DNA from: Pseudomonadota bacterium
GTDB lineage: Bacteria; Pseudomonadota; Gammaproteobacteria; Acidiferrobacterales; UBA6901
Assembly (NCBI GenBank): GCA_021785795.1
Contig: JAJYEK010000017.1
Location: forward strand, 1 to 48,055
Reading direction: 5' to 3'
DNA length: 48,055 bases
In this document: one piece after another, positions 8,216 to 19,218 of the stretch
Numbering within the stretch: position 1 is the first letter of the stretch
Layout: each line of letters opens with the position of its first letter
Position numbers and translations under genes: made by a program
The notes under the pieces: generated by a model
What the model was told of the DNA's origin: nothing
What the model saw: the letters and a program-made list of their open reading frames with translations, nothing else
Databases searched by the model: none

Positions 8216-9718
8216 TCATGATTCGTCCGCCCCCCCGGCGCCGTGTTGCTGCGCCCGTCCTGCCGGCTTGCTCAGATCGGAGGTAACCCGCTCTAGGGTC
8301 GGCGCGGCGCCCGCCTCTGCCGGCGGGTTCTCCAGCACCTCGGCTATGGCCTCCGCACGTTTCGTGGGGTGGCCGTGCGACTTGCGCCCGGTGATGGCCT
8401 CCAGCAGCGATGGCTTTGGATGAGCCTCCTCGAGTCCGAGGGCCTCGGTGTACACTGAACGTCCGCGCAGCAGGCTGCCTATGACGGATGCCACCACACA
8501 TGCGGGCATGGCGGCAAGCACCACGCTGTAGTTGCGCGTCGTCTCGAACACCATGATTGCCGACATCGCGGGCGCGTGGGTAGTGGCCGCCAGCAGGCTG
8601 CCCATGCCGACCAGCACCCACAGCGCCTGCGAATGGGTGGCGGTGGACGTCAGCAGTGTCCTGTAAACAAAAAGGCCCAGGGCACCGCCCAGCGAAAGGG
8701 TGGGCGTAAGCACACCGCCCGGGATGCCGGCAGCGCTCGCGATCGTGACGGCAATGAGGCGCAGCACAAACACCGCTGCCACAGTCGACAGAGCCCAGTG
8801 ATGAACCAGAAAGGACTGCACGACACTGTAACCGTTGCCCCACACCTCCGGGCGCAGCAACGACAGTAGGCCGATGGCCAGCCCGGCCAACCCCATGCGC
8901 AGCGGCACGAAATTGACCTTTGACTGATAGCGGCGGCGCGCGTTGTCGAGAAGCCACAGAAAGACCGGCCCCACGATGCCGCAAAGCACCCCCAGCAGGG
9001 TCGCATCGATCAGATCCGGAAATCCGACCATGGGAATGGGGTGCGACAGATACAGCGGGCCGGTGGCGAACAGCGCCTGGGTGGTCAGCTCGCCCATGAC
9101 CGCAGCGACCAGAATGGCCGTGATCTCTCGTAATGCGAGCCCGCCCAGAATAATCTCCGACACGAACATCGTCCCCGCTATGGGCGCATGGTAGGCGCCG
9201 GCAAAGCCGGCGGCCGCGCCACAGGCGACGACCAGACGCCGGTGCTCCGGATCCTTAAGCGTGAATCGTCCGAAAATGGACGAAACCAGCGCTGCAAACT
9301 GGATCATCGTACCTTCGCGCCCTATTGTGATGCCCCCGCTCACGCCGACAAGCGACGACAGCGTCCGGGTAATATTCGGGGCAAACGGCAGGATGCCATC
9401 ACCGACCCGCACCGCTTCCATGTACTCCGGACCGCGCGGCTTCTTGATCCAGCGGTGCCCGCCCCACATGATCAGTCCGCCGACCGTTGCGCATACGAGC
9501 GGGATCGCCACCCGCAGCCACAGCGGGAGATCCCGGGCGGCGGCCACCAGGTGTTCGTGGGCGCTGTACAGATGAATTATGGCGTACATCGCCTTGCGGA
9601 AGCCTTCGACCGCGATCGAGCCCATCACCCCAACGAACGCGCCGACCATGACCATCGGCACCATGGGATCCAGGTTTTGCCAGAACGCCAGCAAGCGCTT
9701 TTGCACTGCTTCTAACAC
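8216..9718 (-). CDS. ClC-family chloride channel or Cl-/H+ antiporter
   Basis: A 500-residue integral membrane protein of the ClC family with about ten or more hydrophobic helices. Landmarks are GGITIGREGTMIQF (gating glutamate E135), YHAPIAGTMFVSEII (177-190), GIPGGVLTPTLSLGGALG (anion-binding helix region) and a tyrosine in SVYTEAL near residue 430. The usual GSGIP motif is replaced by GPEYME (~96-101). Compared with E. coli ClC-ec1, the inner proton glutamate E203 aligns with I189, which raises the question of channel versus exchanger. No CBS domains follow; the last ~70 residues are a charged tail. The start is GTG at 9718, with GGAG 10 bases upstream. Confidence 0.93.
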   Translation of the reverse strand: MLEAVQKRLLAFWQNLDPMVPMVMVGAFVGVMGSIAVEGFRKAMYAIIHLYSAHEHLVAAARDLPLWLRVAIPLVCATVGGLIMWGGHRWIKKPRGPEYMEAVRVGDGILPFAPNITRTLSSLVGVSGGITIGREGTMIQFAALVSSIFGRFTLKDPEHRRLVVACGAAAGFAGAYHAPIAGTMFVSEIILGGLALREITAILVAAVMGELTTQALFATGPLYLSHPIPMVGFPDLIDATLLGVLCGIVGPVFLWLLDNARRRYQSKVNFVPLRMGLAGLAIGLLSLLRPEVWGNGYSVVQSFLVHHWALSTVAAVFVLRLIAVTIASAAGIPGGVLTPTLSLGGALGLFVYRTLLTSTATHSQALWVLVGMGSLLAATTHAPAMSAIMVFETTRNYSVVLAAMPACVVASVIGSLLRGRSVYTEALGLEEAHPKPSLLEAITGRKSHGHPTKRAEAIAEVLENPPAEAGAAPTLERVTSDLSKPAGRAQQHGAGGADES

Positions 9719-9998
9719 GTGTGTCGATCTCCTCGGTCAGTTTGGTTCTGGCAGGGCAGATGACGCATGGCCGTTCCCATGCCCTGCCCGCATGTTTCCC
9801 GGTACTGAAGCGATCGGGCGCGAACCACGCCGCAGACCACGGTGCGCCGGCCTCCTGCCGGAGGCATCGGTTGCACCTCCATGTCTCTACGTTGCGGACA
9901 CTCAGACGGTTTTGCGGAACCTGGCCCCGCAGGCGCGATAACGACCGGGATTCCGCAATGACCAGAAGGGCGTAGCGCTGAAGACATCCCGCATCGGC

Positions 9999-10019
9999 CA
10001 CCTCGAATCAATCGAGGTG
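9999..10019. repeat. Perfect inverted repeat, possible operator
   Basis: CACCTCGA-ATCAA-TCGAGGTG: an 8-bp perfect palindrome with a 5-base spacer in noncoding DNA, about 280 bases upstream of the ClC start. It has the size of a dimeric regulator site; no regulator can be assigned. Confidence 0.4.
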
Positions 10020-10447
10020 TGCTCCGGTGTCGGGTCCAAATTCCTGCGCGACTATCGGAATCGGCCGCAATCACGAACCTAGGATCTAGAAACCGGTCAT
10101 CCGGCACGGAATCCGCTGTCTGTCTGCCAACACGACGCACACCGCTGCAGTCCATCTGCGGCCCCGATGCCGCGAACCGCCGGATCGGACGATAACACCA
10201 ATTATAAAATTTCTTGATGCGGGCAGAAGCCACCGTAGAGCAATCCGCGTCATGGGCGCGACCACAGGCCGCCGGGGTGCAACGGCCGACCGCGTTATCC
10301 GCGACCCGGTCACTAGACCAGCCCTGGTGCCTGCTGGTTTCAGCACTTCTCCCGGATCGGGCAACTCGCCGCATCCAGGCCACCCCATTGGGGCGCAGAT
10401 TCTAGCACACCTGATTCCGAGGGTGTAAGCACGGAGGAGACCATGGC

Positions 10448-10486
10448 CCGTGCCGGTGCGGGCCGGCGGCCTGAGGGCCGGCACGG
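10448..10486 (-). terminator. GC-rich stem-loop after the patatin/DUF2905 pair
   Basis: CCGTGCCGG (10448-10456) pairs with CCGGCACGG (10478-10486), 46 bases beyond the DUF2905 stop on the minus strand. No T-run follows in that direction, so its role as a terminator is a guess. Confidence 0.3.
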
Positions 10487-10532
10487 TCCAAGCTTTACGC
10501 ATTGCCTGTCTCGGCAGCAGCACAACCGGAGG

Positions 10533-10736
10533 TCATTTGCGGAACAGCCAGAACAGAAGGCTGAGTACCAGGCTCACGATTACTGAAGTGGTAATTGGAA
10601 AATAGAAAGTGAAGCCGCCGCGCCTGATAACGATGTCGCCCGGCAGGCGACCGAGCCCGATGCGCGCCAGCCACGGCCACGTCAGACCGGCTATCACCAG
10701 GACAGCGCCGACGATAATAAGTGTGCGCGCAACCAT
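10533..10736 (-). CDS. DUF2905 family small membrane protein
   Basis: A 67-residue protein with two membrane segments separated by the family core GLGRLPGDIVIRRGGFTFYF, which is diagnostic of DUF2905. The start at 10736 (MVARTLIIVGAV) matches the usual family length of about 70 residues; an upstream start at 10775 would overlap the patatin gene and add 13 charged residues. It begins 5 bases after the stop of the patatin-like gene, so the two are very likely co-transcribed. Its function is unknown. Confidence 0.85.
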   Translation of the reverse strand: MVARTLIIVGAVLVIAGLTWPWLARIGLGRLPGDIVIRRGGFTFYFPITTSVIVSLVLSLLFWLFRK

Positions 10737-10741
10737 CGCTG

Positions 10742-11959
10742 TCAATGGGTGGCGCCCGAACCGAAACCGGACCATTGCTGCGCCGGCTTCTGACCAAGGA
10801 ACGCAAGCATTTCCTCGCGCCGCTGCAGGGTATCGCTGTACCCGAGCGCAATGAGTTCGCGGCAGTAGGACCGCTCGAACAGCAGATAGCTGATCAGTTC
10901 CCCGCTCCCCCGCTCGAATGCACCGAGGCCACGGAGCATGAATTGCACCGGCCGGGGAAACTCATGCTTGTGTCGTTCGGCGATCTCGCGCGGATCCCGG
11001 CTGGGCGAAATCAGCATCGACCCAACTGGGCGCAGATGGGCGACACGATCCTGGTTGGCAAGTCGTTCGGGAGGAATCAGCCGAAGAGTCTCATTGATCC
11101 GTCGCAGACGCTCGAGATCCGCTTCCAGTGCATCGAGAAAGATGCTGGTCAGAACATGCCCGCCGATCTGCGCAAGTGACGGATATTCCATGGGCTCGGC
11201 CGGCCGCGGAGGCTGACTGCTGCCTTCCGGACGCACTCCGATCACCAGGATGCGGTCGGCACCAAGATGTATCGCTGGACTCATGGGCGCCATCTGCCGC
11301 ATCGATCCGTCCCCGAAATACTCACGGTGGAGCCGGACCGCTTCGAAGACGAACGGGATTGCCGATGACGCCATCAAATGGTCGATCGTGATTTGCGTAG
11401 CGACGCCGACGCGTGTGGCCCGCTTCCAGGAAACCTGCGGTGATGCGCCTTGAAAGAAACTGACCGATTGGCCTGAAGCATAGCCGGACGCGGCGATACA
11501 CAGCGCATGCAGGTAACCGGCTTCGATAGACTGCTGGATTCGGTCGCAGGGCAGATAGCGCTGCAGCAGGCCGCGTAACGGAGTCCGGTCCAGCAGCGCA
11601 GCCGGATTGCTCCGGCCCATGCCGGCGAAAAACAGCGCAGCCAGCCACCGGACCCAGTTCACAAACAGTCCACTGGCATCGGCGCGGAAGACCTGGTCGA
11701 CGTGGAAGCCGCCCCACACCCTTTCAAGACGGCGTGCCGCCTGCTGGAAGTTGCGGGCATAAATCGCGAGCGCGGCGGAGTTGATCGCGCCAGCAGATGC
11801 TCCACAGATAATCGCAAACGGATTGGGCGTCTCCGGCGGCAGCATTGCGGCAATGGCCTTGAGCACGCCCACCTGGTAGGCGGCGCGCGCCCCGCCGCCC
11901 GACATGATCAGCCCGATCTTGGGTTTATTCGGCGGCTCGTCCATCATCCTACCCAGCAT
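10742..11959 (-). CDS. Patatin-like phospholipase
   Basis: About 405 residues with the patatin lipase fold, a Ser-Asp dyad acyl hydrolase. Visible motifs are the oxyanion loop SGGGARAAYQVGVL, the nucleophile elbow GASAG (Ser within ICGASAGAINSAAL), and the catalytic aspartate in EYFGDGSMRQ. A cytoplasmic or membrane-peripheral phospholipase is likely; there is no signal peptide. Four start codons lie close together (GTG 11965, ATG 11959, 11947, 11944). A GGTAGG stretch lies just before the last two, so the true start may be up to five codons downstream. It is followed at once by DUF2905. Confidence 0.9.
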   Translation of the reverse strand: MLGRMMDEPPNKPKIGLIMSGGGARAAYQVGVLKAIAAMLPPETPNPFAIICGASAGAINSAALAIYARNFQQAARRLERVWGGFHVDQVFRADASGLFVNWVRWLAALFFAGMGRSNPAALLDRTPLRGLLQRYLPCDRIQQSIEAGYLHALCIAASGYASGQSVSFFQGASPQVSWKRATRVGVATQITIDHLMASSAIPFVFEAVRLHREYFGDGSMRQMAPMSPAIHLGADRILVIGVRPEGSSQPPRPAEPMEYPSLAQIGGHVLTSIFLDALEADLERLRRINETLRLIPPERLANQDRVAHLRPVGSMLISPSRDPREIAERHKHEFPRPVQFMLRGLGAFERGSGELISYLLFERSYCRELIALGYSDTLQRREEMLAFLGQKPAQQWSGFGSGATH

Positions 11960-12144
11960 CGGCACTGTTTAATTGCGTATCGCTACATTAACTATTAGCA
12001 AATGCGGCGCCAAAGGTTAAGTTTGAAGGTCCAGGCAGCCCAGGCGCTGGGGCACCTGCAAGACATTCTTATGGTGACGGATTGTGCTGAACCTGCACGC
12101 GCGCCTGCCTTGCGGCCCGCATCGCATTGGCGTCGCTTGCCTTG

Positions 12145-12150
12145 TATACT
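12145..12150 (+). promoter_or_regulatory. Candidate -10 element for the VOC gene
   Basis: TATACT lies 65 bases before the VOC start in the gap between divergent genes. No clear -35 hexamer is seen at the right distance, so support is weak. Confidence 0.25.
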
Positions 12151-12214
12151 GACAAATGCTGGAGGCACGCGAAAGCTGTAGCGGTCTAACGAAGAGCCGG
12201 AGTTGATCCTGACA

Positions 12215-12655
12215 ATGGCGGAACTGGCCCATGTGGTGTTCTATGTGCGGAGTCTTCCGCCCGCTGTCGCCTTTTATACGGATATTGTAGGTCTTGCCCA
12301 GGTTGGCAGCGTGTTCGGTGGTCGCGCTGCAATGCTTACCGGTGGCCGTACCCACCACGAGCTGCTGTTGATCGAGGTCGGCGATGCCCCGACGCCACCT
12401 CCTGGCCGGCGAATCGGACTCTACCACGTGGGCTGGAAGGTGGGGGAGAGCCTTGCCGAACTGCGTCGGGTCTACGAGCACATCAAGGCTAAAGGCTGGC
12501 CGATCGATGGTATGGCGGACCACACGGTCAGCCAGAGTCTGTATCTTTCCGATCCCGATGGCAATGAAGTGGAACTGTTCGTGGACGCTCCGGACATCGA
12601 CTGGCGCAAATCTGACGCCTGGATGAGGGATCCTGTAAAACCGCTCAAGCTGTAA
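12215..12655 (+). CDS. VOC-fold protein, glyoxalase/extradiol dioxygenase type
   Basis: A 146-residue protein with two beta-alpha-beta-beta-beta modules of the vicinal oxygen chelate superfamily. Candidate metal ligands sit where expected: His in ELAHVVFYVRS at the N terminus, His in GLYHVGWKV mid-protein and Glu in DGNEVELFVD near the C terminus, the His-His-Glu arrangement of extradiol dioxygenases such as CatE. The substrate cannot be read from sequence. The ATG at 12215 has GGAG 12 bases upstream; a TTG at 12203 lies directly against that GGAG and is less likely. The next rightward gene begins 92 bases on. Confidence 0.85.
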   Translation: MAELAHVVFYVRSLPPAVAFYTDIVGLAQVGSVFGGRAAMLTGGRTHHELLLIEVGDAPTPPPGRRIGLYHVGWKVGESLAELRRVYEHIKAKGWPIDGMADHTVSQSLYLSDPDGNEVELFVDAPDIDWRKSDAWMRDPVKPLKL

Positions 12656-12747
12656 CGCGCTCTAGAGCCCGCTCCGGTAAGGAAGCTGGCACACCAATCT
12701 GCACGCCGGACAGCAGTCGGCCGGCACAAACGAGGGAGGAAAAGTCG

Positions 12748-13008
12748 ATGCCCGCACCCGTGACCGAAGAAGACGTTTACCAGGCCCTAAAAACAGTTTT
12801 CGACCCTGAACTGAGACACGATATCGTCGCGCTCGGATTCGTTCAGGACATTGATATCGTTGGTGATTACGTTCACCTGGATATCCAGCTGACCACGCCC
12901 CACTGCCCCTACGCAGAGCAGATTGTCCGCAGCATCCGCGAGGCGGTCGGCGCGATCGAGGGCGTCACCAAGGTGGACGTCGAACGAGCCTGCATGAAAG
13001 AAGAGTAG
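12748..13008 (+). CDS. MIP18-family (DUF59) iron-sulfur assembly protein
   Basis: An 86-residue single-domain protein. The family signature is clear: FDPELRHDIVALGFVQDI followed by TTPHCPYAEQIV, where the cysteine in the T-x-P-x-C-P motif is the conserved one linked to Fe-S cluster work (compare SufT, PaaD and the N-terminal domain of ApbC/Mrp). A strong GGGAGG ribosome site precedes the ATG. It is not in a suf or isc operon here, so which target it serves is unknown. Confidence 0.88.
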   Translation: MPAPVTEEDVYQALKTVFDPELRHDIVALGFVQDIDIVGDYVHLDIQLTTPHCPYAEQIVRSIREAVGAIEGVTKVDVERACMKEE

Positions 13009-13024
13009 CCCCCGCGGTGGCACC

Positions 13025-13051
13025 GGCAGGTCCCATGCCTCAGGGCCTGCC
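13025..13051. terminator. Stem-loop between converging MIP18 and GT39 genes
   Basis: GGCAGG-T-CCC (13025-13034) pairs with GGG-CCTGCC (13043-13051) with one bulged base and an 8-base loop. It lies between convergent genes and its right arm includes the last codons of the GT39 gene. A bidirectional terminator is plausible; no T-run is evident. Confidence 0.4.
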
Positions 13052-14557
13052 GTAGCGTTCATACATGTAGCAGCGTTTGCAGGGAAGCCAGGCCGGGATC
13101 TTGTAGTAGTGCTCCATCACCTTCTTCAGGACACCTTTGCGGTAGCTCTGGTAATTGAAATCCTGCCCGAAAACCATCCAGAAGGGCGTACCCTCCAGCA
13201 TGATCTTGCGGACCCGGATGGACTTGAAGTACGGCGTGTAATTCGCCACCGGGGGCGGATCGATAGTCATGGTCAGAATATTCTTGCCAGCGTATCTGCG
13301 GAAATCTGTCAGAAGATCATCCTCCCGGCCATGGTAGTCGCCGCCGCCGAACACGATCACATGCGTGTTATGTAGGTAGGAAAATATCGAGGATGTCGAA
13401 TAACGGTCAGTCGCAAACACGTACTTGCCCGCGTGCTGCTCCATGTCATTCCACAGAACATTGTTTCTTTCAGTAAAGACTATGGAATCGTAGTACTTGG
13501 TAAAGTTCCAGTCCTTGAGGGGCATAAGCAGGGCGACCGTCACAAACACCAGATGAAAGGCGGTGAAGTACGCCATGAATTTGGTCGCTGTCACCAGCTC
13601 CTTGGTGGTGAGGTAGACCGCCAGGAACACAAACACGAATCCGTAAAACGACAGCGGCCAGTGCAGGCCGATGTCTTTGAAAGTGCCAAGTAGCGTGAAA
13701 AAACCAAACGGAATGAGGGCGGAGTAGGCGAAAATCTTGAAGTCGCTCGTACGTACACGCTCCACCCACTCCTTCCGGTGCCGCACGAGATAATAAAGCA
13801 ACGGTGGCGTAACCAGATACACCACGATTCCGACCCACATCAGGAACTTGTGCAGGGAAAAGTCGATCCCGTGATTGCGGTTCAGAACATTGAACAGGAC
13901 ATTGTCCCAGCAATGGGTGTAGTTCCAGTACAGGTTCATAAGTCCGAACGGCAGGGATGCGAGGAACAGCAACGCGAAACCGCGAGTCTTGTCGCGGTTA
14001 TGATCAGAGAGCAAGTAATAGCCGACATAGGCGAGTATCAGCAAAACCGCGAAATACTTCGACAGGAACGCCAGACCAAGACAGACACCGGACCAAAAAT
14101 AGAAGTTGAGGGAATTGTCCCGCAGCGCCCTGAACAGGAGGGCGCCCGAAAGGAACGAGAATATGATCACCGGCGTGTCCGTGGTGATCAGTATGCCCAG
14201 TATCGCGATGGGCGAAATCATATACAGCACCGCGACCAGATAGGCACGTGCCTGATCGTAGCTGCGCATCACCAGGTAGATGCCCACGCCGATGATCGTT
14301 GACATGGCGACTGCCGGAGCACGCATCAGCAGCCTCGAATCCCCGAATTTCAAGAGGACGTACAGAATCCAGCCGATCAGCGGCGGATGATCGTAATAGC
14401 CCCAACTTAAGTGTTGTCCCCACTGGACGTAATAAGCCTCGTCCGTCGTTATGGGTATGGCCGCAGCGAGGATGATCTTGATGATCAGGGTGGAAAACAG
14501 CGTGATGTAGAAAAGCTTGCGGTAAAACGCTACGCGATCGTCGGCTGCGTTGATCAC
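13040..14557 (-). CDS. GT39-family membrane glycosyltransferase (ArnT/PMT-like)
   Basis: A 505-residue polytopic membrane protein with about ten or more hydrophobic helices. The first periplasmic loop has the GT39 hallmark: TTDEAYYVQWGQHLSWG followed by YYDHPPLIGWI, where the acidic residue of DEAYY is the catalytic candidate. Such enzymes take a sugar from a polyprenyl-phosphate donor and transfer it to lipid A, a lipid or a protein at the periplasmic face; the acceptor here is unknown. The last ~150 residues form a soluble domain. The start is GTG at 14557 with no strong ribosome site. It lies 70 bases after gatB on the same strand and may be its operon neighbour. Confidence 0.88.
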   Translation of the reverse strand: MINAADDRVAFYRKLFYITLFSTLIIKIILAAAIPITTDEAYYVQWGQHLSWGYYDHPPLIGWILYVLLKFGDSRLLMRAPAVAMSTIIGVGIYLVMRSYDQARAYLVAVLYMISPIAILGILITTDTPVIIFSFLSGALLFRALRDNSLNFYFWSGVCLGLAFLSKYFAVLLILAYVGYYLLSDHNRDKTRGFALLFLASLPFGLMNLYWNYTHCWDNVLFNVLNRNHGIDFSLHKFLMWVGIVVYLVTPPLLYYLVRHRKEWVERVRTSDFKIFAYSALIPFGFFTLLGTFKDIGLHWPLSFYGFVFVFLAVYLTTKELVTATKFMAYFTAFHLVFVTVALLMPLKDWNFTKYYDSIVFTERNNVLWNDMEQHAGKYVFATDRYSTSSIFSYLHNTHVIVFGGGDYHGREDDLLTDFRRYAGKNILTMTIDPPPVANYTPYFKSIRVRKIMLEGTPFWMVFGQDFNYQSYRKGVLKKVMEHYYKIPAWLPCKRCYMYERYGRP

Positions 14558-14627
14558 TTTAAGTATTTATCCTGTCCGTTTGGACTGCTTTGTTGTAAAG
14601 GGCAGGTCACGCCCCGCCGGATGTCAT

Positions 14628-16070
14628 CTAGGTCTGGTTGCCGTCGAGCTTCTTCCGCAGGGCATCGTTAACCTGGGCAGGATTGGCCTTGCCCTGCGTG
14701 GCCTTCATCACCTGGCCGACAAAAAATCCGAACAGCTTATCCTGCCCGGCCCGATACTGCTCCAGCTGCTTGACGTTGCGGGCGAGCACTTCGTCGATCA
14801 CCCGCCCAATCGCCGATGCGTCGGTGATCTGCCTCAGGCCACGCTTGTCGATTACCGCATCTGCGTCACCTTCGCCGTTCCACATCGCCTCGAAGATCTC
14901 CTTGGCGATCTTCCCCGAAATCGTGCTGTCCGCGATCCTTGTTACAAGTGTCGCGAGCATGCCAGAGGTTACCGGTGCACTGGAGACTTCCACATTGTCC
15001 CGATTCAGATAGCTGCTGAATTCCCCGATGACCCAGTTCGCGGTCAATTTCGGCTGCCCGGGCACTGCCCGCACGGCGTCCTCATAGTAGTCCGCCATGG
15101 CGCGGGAGGCGGTGAGTACCTCGGCATCGTAGGCTGTCAGACCATATTCCCGGGTAAAACGTTCGCGTTTGGCATCCGGCAACTCCGGCATGTCCGCTGC
15201 GGCTTCCTCGATAAATCCCGGTTCGAGCTGCAACGGCAACAAGTCAGGATCCGGGAAATAGCGGTAGTCGTGCGCCTCCTCCTTGCTTCGCATCGATCGC
15301 GTCTCGTTCCTTGCGGAATCGTACAGCCTGGTCTCCTGCACCACCTTGCCGCCGCCCTCGATCAGTTCGATCTGCCGTCCGATTTCGTAGTCGATCGCCT
15401 TTTCCACAAACCGGAACGAATTGACGTTCTTGATCTCGGCGCGCGTGCCGAACGCATGCTGGCCCCTGGGGCGCACTGAAACGTTCGCATCGCAGCGGAA
15501 GGATCCCTCCTGCATGTTTCCGTCGCAGATCCCGAGATAGCGGACGAGCACATGAAGCTTTTTGAGATAAGTCACGGCTTCTTTGGCAGAGCGCAGATCT
15601 GGCTCCGAAACGATCTCGAGCAGGGGCGTTCCAGCACGATTCAGATCGATTCCGGTTAGACCCCTGAAGTCCTCGTGCAATGACTTCCCTGCATCCTCTT
15701 CGAGGTGGGCCCGGGTGATTCCGATCTCCTTACGCACCCCGTCTACCTCAATCGCCAGCCTGCCCAGCTGCACCACCGGCAGCTCGTACTGCGAGATCTG
15801 GTATCCCTTTGGCAGGTCGGGGTAAAAATAGTTCTTGCGCGCGAAAATCGAACGCCGGTTTATCGTGGCGCCCACAGCTAGCCCGAACTTAACAGCCATA
15901 CGGGCCGCATCTCGGTTCATGACGGGCAGCACCCCTGGCAGGGCGATATCGACGGCGCAGGCTTGCGTATTCGGCTCCGCCCCGAACCGCGTGCTTGCCC
16001 CCGAGAACAGCTTACTGCGGGTAAGCAGCTGCACATGAACCTCGAGGCCAATAACCGTTTCCCAGTCCAT
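14628..16070 (-). CDS. gatB: Asp-tRNA(Asn)/Glu-tRNA(Gln) amidotransferase subunit B
   Basis: A 480-residue GatB, the tRNA-binding and kinase subunit of the amidotransferase that converts Glu-tRNA(Gln) to Gln-tRNA(Gln) and/or Asp-tRNA(Asn) to Asn-tRNA(Asn). Clear family segments are [19 protein letters not shown] at the start, [15 protein letters not shown] and [18 protein letters not shown] in the catalytic cradle, and the C-terminal YqeY-like tail ending [19 protein letters not shown]. The ATG at 16070 (MDWETV) is preferred over TTG at 16073. It is the last of gatC-gatA-gatB, 139 bases after gatA. Confidence 0.97.
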   Translation of the reverse strand: MDWETVIGLEVHVQLLTRSKLFSGASTRFGAEPNTQACAVDIALPGVLPVMNRDAARMAVKFGLAVGATINRRSIFARKNYFYPDLPKGYQISQYELPVVQLGRLAIEVDGVRKEIGITRAHLEEDAGKSLHEDFRGLTGIDLNRAGTPLLEIVSEPDLRSAKEAVTYLKKLHVLVRYLGICDGNMQEGSFRCDANVSVRPRGQHAFGTRAEIKNVNSFRFVEKAIDYEIGRQIELIEGGGKVVQETRLYDSARNETRSMRSKEEAHDYRYFPDPDLLPLQLEPGFIEEAAADMPELPDAKRERFTREYGLTAYDAEVLTASRAMADYYEDAVRAVPGQPKLTANWVIGEFSSYLNRDNVEVSSAPVTSGMLATLVTRIADSTISGKIAKEIFEAMWNGEGDADAVIDKRGLRQITDASAIGRVIDEVLARNVKQLEQYRAGQDKLFGFFVGQVMKATQGKANPAQVNDALRKKLDGNQT

Positions 16071-16209
16071 CAAAATGCCTTTTTGGCGGAATTAGCTTTG
16101 GCAATACATGTTGCACCAGCCGGCGTCGGCAACGATCTGGCGACGACAGCCGCCCGGGTAGCCGCGGAACGACCCGTGATGACCCGTGCCACGGCGTCCC
16201 CCCGAAGCT

Positions 16210-17661
16210 TCAAAAACCCTCCGGAACCCGCAGATGCCAGTCCGTTGTCTGCTGGAATTTGTGGGCGACATTGAGCAGCCGCGCCTCATCAAAATACTTC
16301 CCGATGATCTGCAACCCGATCGGGCGGCCGTTGCTGTCGAAACCTGCCGGGATCGACATTCCCGGCAATCCTGCGAGATTGACGGAAATCGTGTAGATAT
16401 CGCTCAAGTACATTGCCACCGGGTCGTCTGTCTTGGAACCGAGCTCAAACGCTGTGCTCGGCGCGGCAGGCCCCATGATCACATCGCACTGCTCGAAGGC
16501 CAGATCAAAATCACCGCTGATCAGCCTCCTGAGTTTCTGTGCCTTCAGGTAATAGGCGTCATAATAGCCGGCGGACAGGGCATAGGTGCCGATCATGATA
16601 CGGCGCTTGACTTCGGCTCCGAAACCTTGGGCCCGAGACTTCGAGTACATCTCCCTCAAATCCTCGTATTCCGGCGCACGATAGCCGTAGCGCACCCCGT
16701 CGTAGCGCGCCAGGTTGCTGGAAGCCTCGGCCGGCGCCAGCACATAGTAGCAGGGGATCGCGAGACTGCTGTTCGGGAGGCTCACGTCCACGATCTGGGC
16801 GCCCAGCTTGCGGTATTGATCAATGGCGTCCTCGATTGCCCCGGCAACTTCGGCGCCCAGACCCTCGCCGAAATACTCCCGAGGAAGTCCGATGCGAAGG
16901 CCTGCAAGCGGATGATCGAGCGTGCTGGTGTAATCCGGAACCGGACGGTCGACCGAGGTGGAATCGCGCGGATCGAAGCCGGCCATGACGTTGAGCAGCA
17001 GTGCCGCATCCTCCGCGCTCGTCGTCATGGGGCCCGCCTGGTCGAGGGACGATGCAAAGGCAACCATGCCGTAGCGCGACACCCGCCCGTAGCTCGGCTT
17101 CAGTCCAGTAATTCCGCTGAGCGCGGCTGGCTGGCGTATGGACCCACCAGTGTCCGTGCCGGTAGCCGCCGCAGCCAGCCGTGCCGCCACCGCCGCAGCC
17201 GAACCACCGGAGCTGCCACCCGGAACACAGCGCCGGTCCCAGGGGTTGTACACCGGTCCGAAAAACGACGTTTCGTTGCTCGACCCCATGGCAAACTCGT
17301 CCATGTTGGTCTTGCCCAGCAGCACACTGCCCGCATCGTTGAACTTCTGGATTACGGTGGCATCGTAAGGTGCAACGAAATTCGCAAGCATCCGGGAACC
17401 GCAGGTCGTCGGCAGGCCGTCGGTGCAGAAAATATCCTTCTGAGCGATGGGGATTCCCGTGAGCGGGGTGCCCGTTCCGGCCTTGAGCCGCGCATCCGCC
17501 TCCTGTGCCTGTTTCTGGGCACGCGCCCGGTCAACCGTGATGAAGGCATTGAGCTCGCGATGCGCTTCGATTCGGTCGAGGTAGGCCAGCGTGAGCTCGA
17601 GGGAAGAAATTTCCCTTTTATTCAGGGCCTTGGACAGCTCGGCAACCGACTTTCTATACAT
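16210..17661 (-). CDS. gatA: Asp-tRNA(Asn)/Glu-tRNA(Gln) amidotransferase subunit A
   Basis: GatA (483 residues), an amidase-signature enzyme that releases ammonia from glutamine for transfer within the GatCAB complex. The Ser-cisSer-Lys triad is visible: the lysine in [10 protein letters not shown], the cis-serine in [14 protein letters not shown] and the nucleophilic serine in [12 protein letters not shown]. Length and the C-terminal half ([18 protein letters not shown]) match the family. It starts 55 bases after gatC ends, in the same transcription unit. Confidence 0.97.
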   Translation of the reverse strand: MYRKSVAELSKALNKREISSLELTLAYLDRIEAHRELNAFITVDRARAQKQAQEADARLKAGTGTPLTGIPIAQKDIFCTDGLPTTCGSRMLANFVAPYDATVIQKFNDAGSVLLGKTNMDEFAMGSSNETSFFGPVYNPWDRRCVPGGSSGGSAAAVAARLAAAATGTDTGGSIRQPAALSGITGLKPSYGRVSRYGMVAFASSLDQAGPMTTSAEDAALLLNVMAGFDPRDSTSVDRPVPDYTSTLDHPLAGLRIGLPREYFGEGLGAEVAGAIEDAIDQYRKLGAQIVDVSLPNSSLAIPCYYVLAPAEASSNLARYDGVRYGYRAPEYEDLREMYSKSRAQGFGAEVKRRIMIGTYALSAGYYDAYYLKAQKLRRLISGDFDLAFEQCDVIMGPAAPSTAFELGSKTDDPVAMYLSDIYTISVNLAGLPGMSIPAGFDSNGRPIGLQIIGKYFDEARLLNVAHKFQQTTDWHLRVPEGF

Positions 17662-17716
17662 AGATATCGAGGACAGAATCAGCGGCCGGCGGACGCTAGC
17701 GGAAGGAAATTACGGC

Positions 17717-18004
17717 TCATTCGATGACCTTGGGCACCAGGTACAGGCCAGCCTGCGCAGACGGTGCGATGGCTTGGAAGCGCTCGCGCTGGTCCGACTC
17801 GGTGACCTCATCCGCCCGGAACCTCAGCCCGGCCTCGAGCGGGTGAGACATGGGCGCAACACCTTCGGTGTCGACCGCGTTCATCTGCTCGATCAGGCCG
17901 AGTATCCGCGAGAGGGTTTCGGAATAGGCGGCGAGCTCCTGTTCCCCGACTTCAAGGCGCGCAAGACCGGCAATGCGCTCTACATCTATTCGGCTCAAAG
18001 GCAT
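17717..18004 (-). CDS. gatC: Asp-tRNA(Asn)/Glu-tRNA(Gln) amidotransferase subunit C
   Basis: GatC (95 residues), the small subunit that wraps GatA and GatB together. Segments [38 protein letters not shown] and the C-terminal [10 protein letters not shown] are typical. The start at 18004 is chosen because a GGGGGAT ribosome site lies just upstream and the length matches the family; an in-frame upstream start at 18046 would add 14 residues with no homology. It is divergent from mreB, with a 152-base promoter region between them. Confidence 0.95.
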   Translation of the reverse strand: MPLSRIDVERIAGLARLEVGEQELAAYSETLSRILGLIEQMNAVDTEGVAPMSHPLEAGLRFRADEVTESDQRERFQAIAPSAQAGLYLVPKVIE

Positions 18005-19200
<1,196 letters not shown>

Positions 19201-19218
19201 TTTACCCTGGATGTTTTG

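Larger units (their letters stand above)
9719..10532. other. Gene-free stretch upstream of the ClC gene
   Basis: About 810 bases with no credible coding frame; all open frames have arginine/cysteine-rich composition typical of GC-rich noncoding DNA. It contains an 8-bp perfect inverted repeat at 9999-10019, an AT-rich patch at 10195-10220, and a GC-rich stem-loop at 10448-10486, listed separately. Confidence 0.5.
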
